NCBI GenBank assembly: GCA_944321185.1
Contig: CALUKH010000011.1
Coordinates: 1-49,400, forward strand
From: an uncultured Alistipes sp.
GTDB lineage: Bacteria > Bacteroidota > Bacteroidia > Bacteroidales > Rikenellaceae
Direction: 5' to 3'
DNA: 49,400 bases
Shown here: positions 32,001-41,006 of the stretch, piece by piece
Layout: every line of letters begins with the position of its first letter
How positions within the stretch are numbered: position 1 is the first letter of the stretch
Translations under genes and position numbers: made by a program
The notes under the pieces: generated by a model
What the model saw: only the letters and a program-made list of their open reading frames with translations
Told to the model about the DNA's origin: nothing
Database searches by the model: none

Positions 32001-32160
32001 GGGGGGGGGCAGAGGAGCAACGAGACGGAGAGACGGACGGAGAGACAGAGAGGCAAGAGCGACGAGACCTGGCAACGACCGGACAACGAGACCAAACGAC
32101 GCTCCTGCACACAAATCCGTGATACGCCCGCAACGCTCCGCTTCACGCCACACCCCATAA
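32001..32160 (+). other. G9 tract and purine-rich 3' flank of rny
   Basis: A run of nine G (32001-32009) begins 5 nt after the rny stop, followed by ~60 nt of mostly A/G with imperfect GACGGAGAGAC repeats. No gene is seen. Confidence 0.6.
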
Positions 32161-32171
32161 CCAGAAAAGAC

Positions 32172-32206
32172 GAAAAATCCTTCGGATTGCCTCCGGAGGA
32201 TTTTTC
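32172..32206 (+). terminator. Terminator of rny
   Basis: Stem GAAAAATCCTTCGGA / TCCGGAGGATTTTTC (15 bp, one wobble) with a short loop and T5 run. Confidence 0.88.
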
Positions 32207-32237
32207 ATACACCGAGGAACCTCAAACCCCAACCACC

Positions 32238-32891
32238 ATGCCGACAAACATCCGCCCGGAACTCGAAACCTATATCGAGACGACGATCATCCCCCGCTAT
32301 GAGACGTTTGACCGCGCCCACGACGTGAATCACGTACGGGCAGTGATCGACCGCAGTCTCGCCATGGCGGCCGAGTATGAGGTCAATCCGGAAATGGTCT
32401 ATGCGATCGCCGCCTACCACGATACGGGCCTGATCCACGGACGCGAACACCACCATATCGATGCCGGACGCATCCTCGCATCCGATACGGAGTTGCGCCG
32501 CTGGTTCTCGGAGGAGGAGATCCGCACGATGCGCGAAGCGGTCGAGGATCATCGCGCCTCGTCACACCACGCACCGCGATCGATCTACGGCCGCATCGTG
32601 GCCGAAGCCGACCGCCTGATCGACCCCCAAACCATCATCCGCCGCACGGTCCAGTACAGTCTGGCCCACTACCCCGCCCTCGATCGCGAGGGACACTTCA
32701 CGCGCTGCCTCGATCACCTCAACGAGAAGTACGCCGAAGGTGGCTATCTGCAACTCTGGATCGTTCCGTCGGAGAATCAACAACGGCTCGAGGAGCTGCG
32801 CCGAATCATCCGCGATACGACGCGGCTGCGCGAACTCTTCGACCACGCCTTCGAGGCCGAATCCTCCACGCCGCCGACCGGCCGTCAATAG
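32238..32891 (+). CDS. HD-domain metal-dependent phosphohydrolase
   Basis: A 217-residue HD-superfamily protein. The metal ligands are H28/H32 in RAHDVNHVRAV, H61-D62 in AYHDTGLIHG, and an Asp/His in AVEDHRASSHHA. It resembles small single-domain HD hydrolases acting on nucleotides; the substrate is unknown. The ATG at 32238 is chosen because in-frame codons upstream overlap the rny terminator. It is monocistronic and convergent with the DHODH-like gene. Confidence 0.85.
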   Translation: MPTNIRPELETYIETTIIPRYETFDRAHDVNHVRAVIDRSLAMAAEYEVNPEMVYAIAAYHDTGLIHGREHHHIDAGRILASDTELRRWFSEEEIRTMREAVEDHRASSHHAPRSIYGRIVAEADRLIDPQTIIRRTVQYSLAHYPALDREGHFTRCLDHLNEKYAEGGYLQLWIVPSENQQRLEELRRIIRDTTRLRELFDHAFEAESSTPPTGRQ

Positions 32892-32913
32892 TCAATAGAA
32901 GAACTCGCAATAA

Positions 32914-32949
32914 AAAAGGCGGGGATCCCTGCGTGGATCTCCGCCTTTT
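32914..32949. terminator. Bidirectional terminator, HD gene / DHODH-like gene
   Basis: Stem AAAAGGCGGGGATCC / GGATCTCCGCCTTTT (15 bp with one wobble) and loop CTGCGT; flanked by A and T runs. Confidence 0.9.
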
Positions 32950-32969
32950 GAGCCTTGCGGCGAAAGAAG

Positions 32970-33938
32970 CTACTCGACGTCGTGCGGGAAGTACTTCATG
33001 TACTGCACGCGCTGGTAGAACTCGCCCTGCGAGGAGCCGTAATCCATCCGTCCGCGGAAAGCCTCCAGGGTGTCGAACCCGTGACGGGCGGCCCATTCGT
33101 CGACAAAGCGGCCGATCTGTCCGATCACCTCGTATCCGTGGCGGTGGATCGCCGTGCAGACCTGTACGGCCCGTGCGCCGCACAACAGCGCCTTGACGGC
33201 CGCCGCTCCGTCGTGCACACCCGTCGAGACGGCCACATCCAGCTGCGGCAGTGCATGCGAGCAGAGTGCCGTGCTGCGCAGCACATGGCGCAGTTCGGTC
33301 GGCTGACTGAAGGGATCGGCCGGCTGGAGCGTCATCTTCTCGATGTCGATGTCGGGCTCGAAGAAGCGGTTGAACAGGACCACGCCGCGTGCCCCGCGGG
33401 CCAGCAGCGCATCGCACGTCGAGAGGACGTTGGTCAGTCGCATCGGCAGCTTCACCGACACCGGGATAGTGACCGCCGCAGCCACCTTGCGCACGATATC
33501 GGCATAGTGCTGCTCGATCTCGGCGGCCGAAGCGTGACGGTCGGTCGGCAGCACGAAGATATTCAGTTCGAGAGCCGAGGCGCCGGCCGCCTGCATCGAC
33601 GTCGCGTAGTCGATCCACGCATCGCCCGTTGCGATGCAGTTGATGCTGCCGATGACGGGAACACCCGTTGCGGCGGCCTGCTTGACCAGATCGAGCAGTT
33701 CGGCCTTGTAGGCGTCGCCCAGATAACGCTCGAGGTACTCGCCGGCATCGCCGTAGCCCTCCATCTTGTCCAGCGAGGCGGCCTGACGGTAGATCTGCTC
33801 CTCGAAGATCGATTTCAGAACGAGGGCGCCCGCTCCGTGGCGTACGCACTCGTCGATGTGGGCCATGTTCGACGTGTAGGGCGAACTGCTCACGATGACC
33901 GGACTTGAAAGTTCAAGTCCCAGGTATTCGGTTTTCAT
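32970..33938 (-). CDS. Dihydroorotate dehydrogenase-like flavoprotein
   Basis: A 322-residue FMN-binding (beta/alpha)8 barrel related to class-1 DHODH: YLGLELSSPVIVSSSPYTSN at the N-terminus, GAGALVLKSIFEEQI, VIGSINCIATGDAWIDYA, SVKLPMRLTNVL, and the phosphate-binding STGVHDGAAAVKALLCGARA. At the position of the catalytic Cys/Ser loop (SxPN) it reads LNIFVLPTDRH, with no nucleophile-type residue, so it is probably not a true PyrD. The substrate is unknown. It is the third gene of a minus-strand unit with a GNAT-like protein and gcvT (22 bp spacing). Confidence 0.85.
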   Translation of the reverse strand: MKTEYLGLELSSPVIVSSSPYTSNMAHIDECVRHGAGALVLKSIFEEQIYRQAASLDKMEGYGDAGEYLERYLGDAYKAELLDLVKQAAATGVPVIGSINCIATGDAWIDYATSMQAAGASALELNIFVLPTDRHASAAEIEQHYADIVRKVAAAVTIPVSVKLPMRLTNVLSTCDALLARGARGVVLFNRFFEPDIDIEKMTLQPADPFSQPTELRHVLRSTALCSHALPQLDVAVSTGVHDGAAAVKALLCGARAVQVCTAIHRHGYEVIGQIGRFVDEWAARHGFDTLEAFRGRMDYGSSQGEFYQRVQYMKYFPHDVE

Positions 33939-33960
33939 GGCTTCTTATTTTTGTGATACG

Positions 33961-35064
33961 TTATACAAAGGGAATCTTCACCACCTCGGCCCGCACGGGT
34001 TTCTCGCGGATGACCACCGCAACCTCCGTACCGGGTTTAGCGAAGGCCGTCTCGACGTAACCCAGCGCCACACCCACCTTCAGGCAGGGCGACATGGTTC
34101 CCGAGGTGACATGGCCGATCGCACGGCCGTCGGGCGCGGCCAGCGTGTAACCGTGGCGCGGGATGCCCCGCTCGATCATCTTCAGTCCGACGAGCTTGCG
34201 CGTCACGCCTTCGGCCTTCTGACGCTCGAGCAGTTCACGGTCGATGAAATTCTTGCCCTCGACGAACTTCGTGATCCAGCCCAGACCCGCCTCGATGGGC
34301 GAAGTCGTGTCGTCAATATCGTTGCCGTAGAGGCAGAAGCCCTTCTCCAGGCGCAGCGTATCGCGGGCCCCGAGGCCGATATTCTTCAGACCGTACTCGG
34401 CGCCGGCCTCCCAGAGGGCCTTCCAGAGCCGCGGGCCATCTTCGTTGGCGGCGTAGATCTCGCAGCCGCCGGCCCCCGTGTAACCCGTGATCGAGAGGAT
34501 TGCCCGGCAGCCGCCCACCTCCATCTTGCGGAAGGTGTAGTACTCCATCTCCTCGACCGGCTCCGTGCACATCTTCTGCACGATCTTCATCGCCAGGGGC
34601 CCCTGCACGGCCAGCTGGCAGATCTCGTCCGAAGCGTTGTAGAGCTCCTTGCCCGAACCGGCCTCCATGCCGAATTCGTCGTGGCCCACGCGGCAGATAT
34701 GCGCCCAGTCCTTCTCGATGTTCGCCGCATTGACGCACAGCATGTAGGTCTCGGCATCGATGCGGTAGACCAGGATGTCGTCGACGATGCCGCCGCGGCC
34801 GTTCGGCATGCACGAATACTGCACCTTGCCGTCGTAGAGCTTTGCCACGTCGTTGGTCGTAATGCGCTGCAGAAGGGCCAGCGCCTTGGGTCCCTTGACC
34901 CAGATTTCGCCCATGTGGCTCACGTCGAAGACACCGGCACCCTGACGCACGGTCATGTGCTCGTCGGTGATGCCCGTGAACTCGATGGGCATGTTATAAC
35001 CCGCAAATTCGGCCATCTTGGCCCCTGCGGCGATGTGATAATCGGTAAAAACGGTGGTTTTCAT
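33961..35064 (-). CDS. gcvT: Glycine cleavage system T protein (aminomethyltransferase)
   Basis: A 367-residue tetrahydrofolate-dependent aminomethyltransferase that takes the aminomethyl group from the H-protein and releases ammonia. Family signatures: [37 protein letters not shown] (with the catalytic Asp), [33 protein letters not shown], and [11 protein letters not shown]-type region ([14 protein letters not shown]). The ATG at 35064 is preferred to a GTG at 35088, which overlaps the upstream gene and adds eight non-conserved residues. gcvP/gcvH are not in the window. No glycine riboswitch is seen upstream; transcription probably comes from the upstream gene. Confidence 0.95.
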   Translation of the reverse strand: MKTTVFTDYHIAAGAKMAEFAGYNMPIEFTGITDEHMTVRQGAGVFDVSHMGEIWVKGPKALALLQRITTNDVAKLYDGKVQYSCMPNGRGGIVDDILVYRIDAETYMLCVNAANIEKDWAHICRVGHDEFGMEAGSGKELYNASDEICQLAVQGPLAMKIVQKMCTEPVEEMEYYTFRKMEVGGCRAILSITGYTGAGGCEIYAANEDGPRLWKALWEAGAEYGLKNIGLGARDTLRLEKGFCLYGNDIDDTTSPIEAGLGWITKFVEGKNFIDRELLERQKAEGVTRKLVGLKMIERGIPRHGYTLAAPDGRAIGHVTSGTMSPCLKVGVALGYVETAFAKPGTEVAVVIREKPVRAEVVKIPFV

Positions 35065-35080
35065 ATAGGTTGTTTGGTGG

Positions 35081-36286
35081 TTACTCACGACGTTTCACGC
35101 CCAGGCGCGGGCAGCGGTGGAACTCCTTCGTGCGGTCGAACAGATAGCGGTACGTAGTGTGGACCTTGTGGCGCGTGGCGCAGACGTAGGTCTCGATCAT
35201 GCGGTTCATCACCGGGTTGAAGTCGCCGATCCACGCCAGCTCCATCGTCTTGTATGGATTCTTCGTCAACTCGAGGAATTCGTAGTACTTGACCATGATG
35301 GCCGATTCGACCCCCTTGCCGTGGAATTCGGGCGTGATGCCGAAGATCACCCCGAAGATGCGGTCGCACGACTTGCGCACCTTCAGGTCCCACATCAGGC
35401 GCAACTTCTGCCACACGCCGAACTTGCCGTTGAACTTGCCGATCAGGCGGTTGAGGTCCGGCACCGTGATGAAGAATCCGATGGGTTCGTCGTTGAAGTA
35501 GGCGAAGAAGATGATGTTGGGGTCGATAATCGGCTTCATCTCGTGGACCATCTGCAGCGCCTCCTCCTGCGTCATGGGCTTCACGCCCGAGAAGAGGGCC
35601 CAGGCCTTGTTGTAGATCACGCGGAAGTTTTCGGCCGCCTCCTCGAGGTTCTTCATGTCGATGTTCTCGACGCGGTAGCCCGGCACGGTATAGAGCCGTT
35701 TGGCGCGGGCGAAGATCTGCTTGTTGGCCTCCGAGTTGTTCACGCGCCAGATGAAGCTGTGCTGGTTGAAGTAGTTGCGGAAGCCGTAGTTTTCGAACAG
35801 ATCCTTGTAGTAGGGCGGATTGTAGGGGTTCTTGTAGAGGGGCTGGAACTCGTAGCCCTCGACCAGCAGCCCCCACCAGTCGCGGCGCTGGCCGAAGTTC
35901 ACCGGGCCGTCCATGGCCTCCATGCCGCGGCTGGCGAGCCACATGCGCGCGGCATCGAACAGCGTATTGGCCACCTCCTGATCCTCGATCGACTCGAAGA
36001 ATCCGCAACCGCCGGTGGGTTGCTCCTCGATAGAGGCCTTTTCGCGGTTGTAGAAGGCCGCGATGCGGCCCACCACTTCGCCCCGCGCATTGCGGACCAC
36101 CCAACGGATGGCCTCTCCGTCGGCGAAGAGGTCGTTGCGCTTCGGGTCGAAGACCTCCAGCACGTCCACATCCAACGGGCAGACCCAGTTGCGGTTGCCC
36201 TTGTAGATCCGCTTCGGGAGGTCGAGCCATTCGCGTTCGACGGCCGGCGTGGTGACCTCCTGCAGCGTATATTTCTCCTTGTTCAT
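35081..36286 (-). CDS. GNAT-like acyltransferase family protein
   Basis: A 401-residue protein. The layout looks like tandem GNAT-fold domains: N-terminal [18 protein letters not shown] and [19 protein letters not shown], then [15 protein letters not shown] and FIWRVN. A second half has [21 protein letters not shown] and [19 protein letters not shown], with the [12 protein letters not shown] stretch similar to an acetyl-CoA pyrophosphate loop. I recognise it as a conserved Bacteroidota family, often annotated as an N-acetyltransferase; the substrate is not known. It is first in a unit with gcvT (16 bp apart). Confidence 0.7.
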   Translation of the reverse strand: MNKEKYTLQEVTTPAVEREWLDLPKRIYKGNRNWVCPLDVDVLEVFDPKRNDLFADGEAIRWVVRNARGEVVGRIAAFYNREKASIEEQPTGGCGFFESIEDQEVANTLFDAARMWLASRGMEAMDGPVNFGQRRDWWGLLVEGYEFQPLYKNPYNPPYYKDLFENYGFRNYFNQHSFIWRVNNSEANKQIFARAKRLYTVPGYRVENIDMKNLEEAAENFRVIYNKAWALFSGVKPMTQEEALQMVHEMKPIIDPNIIFFAYFNDEPIGFFITVPDLNRLIGKFNGKFGVWQKLRLMWDLKVRKSCDRIFGVIFGITPEFHGKGVESAIMVKYYEFLELTKNPYKTMELAWIGDFNPVMNRMIETYVCATRHKVHTTYRYLFDRTKEFHRCPRLGVKRRE

Positions 36287-36320
36287 CTGCTTGACGGTTA
36301 AATTCGATGTTTACAACGTT

Positions 36321-36328
36321 CAAAGGTA
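36321..36328 (-). promoter_or_regulatory. Promoter -7 box of the GNAT-gcvT-DHODH-like unit
   Basis: TACCTTTG on the minus strand, 34 bp upstream of the start codon. Confidence 0.65.
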
Positions 36329-36341
36329 ACAATTTTTTCCT

Positions 36342-36349
36342 TATTTTTG
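36342..36349 (+). promoter_or_regulatory. Promoter -7 box of the receiver/ATP-grasp gene
   Basis: TATTTTTG, 25 bp before the ATG at 36375; divergent from 36321-36328. Confidence 0.55.
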
Positions 36350-36374
36350 TTCATCCACCAAATTTCGAATCCCA

Positions 36375-39356
36375 ATGACCAAAAGCCTGGAACAGTACAT
36401 GCCCGACGGGAGCAAACTCCCCTACCGCTTCATGAAATACCGTATCCACAAGATCCTGCTCGTCTGCTGCAGCTACGACGGGTACATTCTCGAGGAGGAC
36501 GGGCATATCGAATCCCAGATCAACCAGGAATACATCGACCTCAACATGTCGAATCCGCCGTCGCTCACGCGCGTCAGTTCGACGGCCGAGGCACTCGAGG
36601 CGCTCGGCGAGGACGACTCCTACGACTTCATCCTGACGATGTACAACGTCGGCGAACCCGACGTCTTCGCCTTTGCCCGCATCGTCAAGGAGCGCCATCC
36701 GCAGATCCCCGTGGCGCTGCTCACCTCCTTCTCGAAGGACATCTACCGCCGCATCGAGGAGCAGGACCATTCGGGGCTGGACTACATCTTCTCCTGGCAC
36801 GGGAACACCGACCTGATCATCGGTATCATCAAGCTCATCGAGGACAAGATGAATGCCGACGAGGATATTCTCGAAGGGGGCGTGCAGGCCATCCTGCTGG
36901 TCGAGGACTCGATCCGCTTCTACTCGACCTACCTGCCCGAACTCTACAAGCTGATCCTGCTCCAGAACACGGAATTCCTCAAGGATGCCTTCAACGAACA
37001 GCAGCAGGTCCTCCGCAAGCGGGCCCGCCCGAAGATCCTGCTGGCCCGCTGCTACGACGAGGCCACGGAGCTCTACGACCGCTACCGGCGGAATCTGCTC
37101 GGCGTGATCTCCGACGTGGGCTTCGTCCTCCACCGCGACGACCCCTCGGAGAGCGAAAAACGCGACGCCGGCATCGACCTCTGCCGCCGCATCAAGCAGG
37201 ACAATCCGCTGATGCCCGTGCTGCTGCAGTCGTCGCAGACCTCCTTTGCCGAACAGGCCCGCGCCCTGGGGGCCGGATTCCTGGCCAAGAACTCCAAGAC
37301 GCTGCTCTCCGAACTGAGCGACTACATTGCCAAGGAGTTCGCCTTCGGCGACTTCGTCTTCGAGGATCCCGAGACCGGCGCCGAAATCGGCCGCGCCAAG
37401 GACCTCACGCAGATGCAGCACATGATCGCCACCATCCCCGACCGGGCCTTCGAGTACCACACCTCGCAGAACCACCTCTCCAAGTGGCTGTATTCGCGCG
37501 GATTGTTCCCGCTGGCCGCCTCGATCCGCCAGTACAACAAGAGCCACTTCTCGTCGGTCGAGGAGCATCGCCGCGTGCTGGTCAACCTGATCCGCGACTA
37601 CCGCACGCTGCTCGGACAGGGTGTCGTGGCGCGTTTCGACCCCGAGACCTACTCCGATGCCGTGGCCTTCGCCCGCATCGGCGAGGGTTCGCTCGGCGGA
37701 AAGGCCCGCGGTCTGGCCTTCATGAACTCGATGCTCACCAAGCACCGCCAGTACGACAAGCACGAAAACGTCCGCATCATGATCCCCCGCTCGGTGGTCA
37801 TCGCCACGGAGTATTTCGACGAGTTCATCCGCCGCAACGACCTGCAGTACATCATCTCGCAGGACTTCTCCGACGAGGAGATCCTCTCGGAATTCGTCAC
37901 CTCGACCGTCCCGCAGCGTCTGCAGGAGGAACTGAAGGCCTACATCCGCACGGTCCGTACGCCGCTGGCCATCCGCTCCTCGTCGAAACTCGAGGATTCG
38001 CACTACCAGCCCTTCGCCGGCATCTACTCGACCTATATGATCCCCTATACGCCCAACGAGGATCAGATGCTGCGTCTGGTGCTGCGCGCCGTCAAGAGCG
38101 TCTACGCCTCGGTCTACTTCGCCGCCTCGCGGGCCTACATCGCCTCGTCGCAGAACCTGATCTCCGAGGAGAAGATGGCCGTCATCATCCAGGAGGTCTG
38201 CGGCACGGAGCAGAACGGACTGTGGTTCCCGACCTGCTCGGGCGTCGCCCGCTCGATCAACTACTACCCGATCGGCGACGAACAACCCTCGGACGGCGTC
38301 TGCAACGTGGCCATGGGGCTGGGCAAACTCGTCGTCGACGGCGGCCGCACGCTCCGCTTCTCGCCCCGCTATCCGCAGAAGGTCCTCCAGACGTCGACCC
38401 CCGAACTGGCACTGAGCGAGACCCAGACCGAAGTCCTCGCCCTGAGCCTGCAGCCGGAGGATTTCCGCACGTCGATCGACGACGCGGTCAATCTGCACCG
38501 CCTCACGCTGCGCGACATCGCCGACTACCGCAACGCCCGCTACGTCTGCTCGGTCTGGGACCGCGAGAACGAACGCATCTCGGACAGCCCGTTCGACCGC
38601 GGCCGCAAGGTCATCACCTTCAACAACATCCTCAAGTACAACACCTTCCCGCTGGCCGAGATCATCTCGGACATCCTGCGCATGGGCGCCGAGGAGATGC
38701 GCTGCCCCGTCGAGGTGGAGTTTGCCGTCAACATGGACGTCGCCCCGGGCCAGCAGCAGATCTTCAACCTGCTGCAGATCCGCCCGATCATCGACAACCA
38801 GGACAACCGCGCCATCGACTGGTCGAAGGAGGATCCCTCCCGCGCACTGATCTACGGCGAACAGGCCCTCGGCATCGGCATGATGGCCGATCTGGCCGAC
38901 ATCATCTACGTGAAGAGCGAGGCGTTCGATTCGCTCTCGACCGAGAAGATCGCCGACGAACTGCTCCAGCTGAACAACCGCATGCGCGACGAAAAACGCT
39001 CCTATATTCTTGTGGGACCCGGACGGTGGGGATCGTCGGACCCGTTCCTGGGCGTTCCCGTGAAGTGGAACCACATCTCCGAGGCGAAGGTCATCGTCGA
39101 GTGCGGCATCGAGAAGTTCGAGGTCGAACCCTCGCAGGGAACCCACTTCTTCCAGAACGTCACCTCGCTGGGCGTGGGCTATCTGACCATCAGCCCCTAC
39201 CGCGGCGAGGGGATCTTCCGCGAAGCGTATCTCGATTCGCTGCCGGCCTGCCACGAAGGCACCTACCTGCGTCAGGTGCGCTTCGAACACCCGCTGTGGG
39301 TCTGCATCGACGGACGCTCGAACCGAGGCATGGTCCGCGAAGCCTCGGAAGACTAA
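36375..39356 (+). CDS. Receiver-like / PEP-synthase-type ATP-binding fusion protein
   Basis: A 993-residue protein. Residues ~22-160 resemble a response-regulator receiver but lack the usual acidic pocket and Lys (C31-C32, N91, W141). Residues ~172-320 form a second receiver with E177/D178, D247 (GVISDVGF), S286/S287 and K305 (FLAKNSK) in the expected places, with a helical insertion. Residues ~430-815 match the N-terminal ATP-grasp domain of PEP synthase/PPDK: EGSLGGKARGLAFMN, PLAIRSSSKLEDSHYQPFAG (R534), MAVIIQEVCG, and FNLLQIRPI. I see no phosphohistidine (TSHAA-type) or PEP-binding domain; residues ~816-993 are unique. So it may bind ATP and be phospho-regulated without making PEP. Function unknown. 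Confidence 0.8.
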   Translation: MTKSLEQYMPDGSKLPYRFMKYRIHKILLVCCSYDGYILEEDGHIESQINQEYIDLNMSNPPSLTRVSSTAEALEALGEDDSYDFILTMYNVGEPDVFAFARIVKERHPQIPVALLTSFSKDIYRRIEEQDHSGLDYIFSWHGNTDLIIGIIKLIEDKMNADEDILEGGVQAILLVEDSIRFYSTYLPELYKLILLQNTEFLKDAFNEQQQVLRKRARPKILLARCYDEATELYDRYRRNLLGVISDVGFVLHRDDPSESEKRDAGIDLCRRIKQDNPLMPVLLQSSQTSFAEQARALGAGFLAKNSKTLLSELSDYIAKEFAFGDFVFEDPETGAEIGRAKDLTQMQHMIATIPDRAFEYHTSQNHLSKWLYSRGLFPLAASIRQYNKSHFSSVEEHRRVLVNLIRDYRTLLGQGVVARFDPETYSDAVAFARIGEGSLGGKARGLAFMNSMLTKHRQYDKHENVRIMIPRSVVIATEYFDEFIRRNDLQYIISQDFSDEEILSEFVTSTVPQRLQEELKAYIRTVRTPLAIRSSSKLEDSHYQPFAGIYSTYMIPYTPNEDQMLRLVLRAVKSVYASVYFAASRAYIASSQNLISEEKMAVIIQEVCGTEQNGLWFPTCSGVARSINYYPIGDEQPSDGVCNVAMGLGKLVVDGGRTLRFSPRYPQKVLQTSTPELALSETQTEVLALSLQPEDFRTSIDDAVNLHRLTLRDIADYRNARYVCSVWDRENERISDSPFDRGRKVITFNNILKYNTFPLAEIISDILRMGAEEMRCPVEVEFAVNMDVAPGQQQIFNLLQIRPIIDNQDNRAIDWSKEDPSRALIYGEQALGIGMMADLADIIYVKSEAFDSLSTEKIADELLQLNNRMRDEKRSYILVGPGRWGSSDPFLGVPVKWNHISEAKVIVECGIEKFEVEPSQGTHFFQNVTSLGVGYLTISPYRGEGIFREAYLDSLPACHEGTYLRQVRFEHPLWVCIDGRSNRGMVREASED

Positions 39357-39406
39357 AATTTTCCGAAAAATTCCCGAAAAAAGTTACAATCCCTAAGAAA
39401 TATTGC

Positions 39407-39414
39407 TATATTTG
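39407..39414 (+). promoter_or_regulatory. Promoter -7 box of gdhA
   Basis: TATATTTG, 36 bp upstream of the gdhA ATG, in a short AT-rich gap. Confidence 0.65.
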
Positions 39415-39450
39415 TAACAGAAGAATACCAAACCTAAAAACTTCAAAGCT

Positions 39451-40788
39451 ATGAACGTAAACAAAATCATGACGGAACTCGAACGCAAGCACCCCGGCGA
39501 AAGCGAATACCTGCAGGCCGTGCGCGAAGTTCTGATGACTGTGGAGGGCGCCTACAACCAACACCCCGAATTCGAAGCCAACCGCATCGCTGAACGCATC
39601 GTCGAGCCCGACCGGATCTTCACGTTCAAAGTCGTATGGGTCGACGACCGCGGCGAAGTGCAGACCAACATCGGCTACCGCGTACAGTTCAACAACGCCA
39701 TCGGCCCCTACAAGGGCGGCCTGCGTTTCCACCCGTCGGTCAACCTCTCGATCCTCAAGTTCCTCGGTTTCGAGCAGATCTTCAAGAATGCCCTCACGAC
39801 GCTCCCGATGGGCGGCGGCAAGGGCGGCTCGGACTTCAACCCCAAAGGCAAGTCGGATCGCGAAGTGATGCGCTTCTGCCAGGCCTTCATGACCGAACTC
39901 TGGCGCCACATCGGTCCCGAGACCGACGTTCCGGCCGGTGACATCGGCGTCGGCGGCCGCGAGATCGGTTACCTCTACGGCATGTACCGCAAACTCGCCC
40001 GCGAAAATACCGGCGTGCTGACCGGCAAGGGCATGACCTACGGCGGTTCGCTCATCCGTCCCGAGGCGACGGGCTTCGGCGCCGTCTACTTCCTGCGCCA
40101 GATGCTCGAGAAGGCCGGCATGGACATCAAGGGCCAGACGATCGCCATCTCGGGCTTCGGCAACGTCGCCTGGGGCGCCGCCAAGAAGGCTACGGAACTT
40201 GGTGCCAAGGTCGTGACGCTGTCGGGTCCCGACGGGTATGTCTACGATCCGGACGGTCTGAACGACGAGAAGATCGACTACATGCTCGAGCTGCGCGCGT
40301 CGAACAACGACGTCGTGGAGCCCTACGTCAAGAAGTTCCCCGGCGCACAGTTCTTCGCCGGCCGCAAGCCCTGGGAGGTCAAGGTCGACATCGCCATGCC
40401 GTGCGCCACGCAGAACGAGCTGGACGGCGAGGATGCCAAGAAACTGCTGGCCAACGGCGTGAAGATCGTGGCCGAGGTTTCGAACATGGGCTGCCGCCCG
40501 GAGGCCATCGACGCCTTCATCGCCGCCAAGATCCCCTACGGACCCGGCAAGGCCGTCAATGCCGGCGGTGTGGCCACCTCGGGCCTCGAGATGACGCAGA
40601 ACGCCCAGAAACTCAACTGGACGGCCCAAGAGGTCGATGCCAAACTGCATCAGATCATGTCATCGATCCACCACGCCTGCCTCGAATACGGTACCGAAGC
40701 CGATGGATACATCAACTACATGAAGGGCGCCAACATCGCCGGCTTCATGAAGGTGGCCAAGTCGATGGTCGAGCAGGGCATCCTGTAA
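39451..40788 (+). CDS. gdhA: Glutamate dehydrogenase, hexameric (NADP type)
   Basis: A 445-residue enzyme making glutamate from 2-oxoglutarate and ammonium. Diagnostic stretches are FNNAIGPYKGGLRFHPSVN, LTTLPMGGGKGGSDFNPKGK (catalytic Lys region), PAGDIGVGGREIGYLYG (catalytic Asp) and the NAD(P) fold TIAISGFGNVAWGAA. Length and the GGSDFNPKGKS pattern fit the small hexameric, biosynthetic class; NADP preference is inferred. It is monocistronic with a strong terminator. Confidence 0.97.
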   Translation: MNVNKIMTELERKHPGESEYLQAVREVLMTVEGAYNQHPEFEANRIAERIVEPDRIFTFKVVWVDDRGEVQTNIGYRVQFNNAIGPYKGGLRFHPSVNLSILKFLGFEQIFKNALTTLPMGGGKGGSDFNPKGKSDREVMRFCQAFMTELWRHIGPETDVPAGDIGVGGREIGYLYGMYRKLARENTGVLTGKGMTYGGSLIRPEATGFGAVYFLRQMLEKAGMDIKGQTIAISGFGNVAWGAAKKATELGAKVVTLSGPDGYVYDPDGLNDEKIDYMLELRASNNDVVEPYVKKFPGAQFFAGRKPWEVKVDIAMPCATQNELDGEDAKKLLANGVKIVAEVSNMGCRPEAIDAFIAAKIPYGPGKAVNAGGVATSGLEMTQNAQKLNWTAQEVDAKLHQIMSSIHHACLEYGTEADGYINYMKGANIAGFMKVAKSMVEQGIL

Positions 40789-40811
40789 GCCGCCCGTCGA
40801 TCCAGATCCCG

Positions 40812-40848
40812 CAAAAGGCCGTCCGAGTACGCTCGGACGGCCTTTTTG
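40812..40848 (+). terminator. Terminator of gdhA
   Basis: Stem CAAAAGGCCGTCCGAG / CTCGGACGGCCTTTTTG with loop TACG and T5 run. Confidence 0.93.
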
Positions 40849-40942
40849 CAGGATTCTCATCAGGAAGGGGCACGAACGGCAAAAACATTTGTTCTAAAAA
40901 TCGGCGGATTCGTGATCAAACCCGGCCCGATCATTGAATTTA

Positions 40943-40974
40943 TTTGATGCAGTCGATGCGGACCTCTATTTTTG
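40943..40974 (+). promoter_or_regulatory. Promoter of the DUF4840 lipoprotein gene
   Basis: TTTG (40943-40946), 20 bp, TATTTTTG (40967-40974), 32 bp before the ATG. Confidence 0.75.
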
Positions 40975-41006
40975 AACCCAATAAACACCAAAATACGTTA
41001 CGGACT

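Noticed and set aside
35065-35088. GTG start extending GcvT by eight residues
   Set aside because: It overlaps the upstream stop and the residues are not conserved; ATG 35064 gives the standard N-terminus.
36351-39290. Long minus-strand open frame (979 codons) opposite the receiver/ATP-grasp gene
   Set aside because: It is a shadow caused by high GC at third positions; it has no domains, no start context and lies entirely opposite a well-supported gene. The same applies to other long antisense frames, such as 3282-5036 plus strand and 5763-6734 minus strand.
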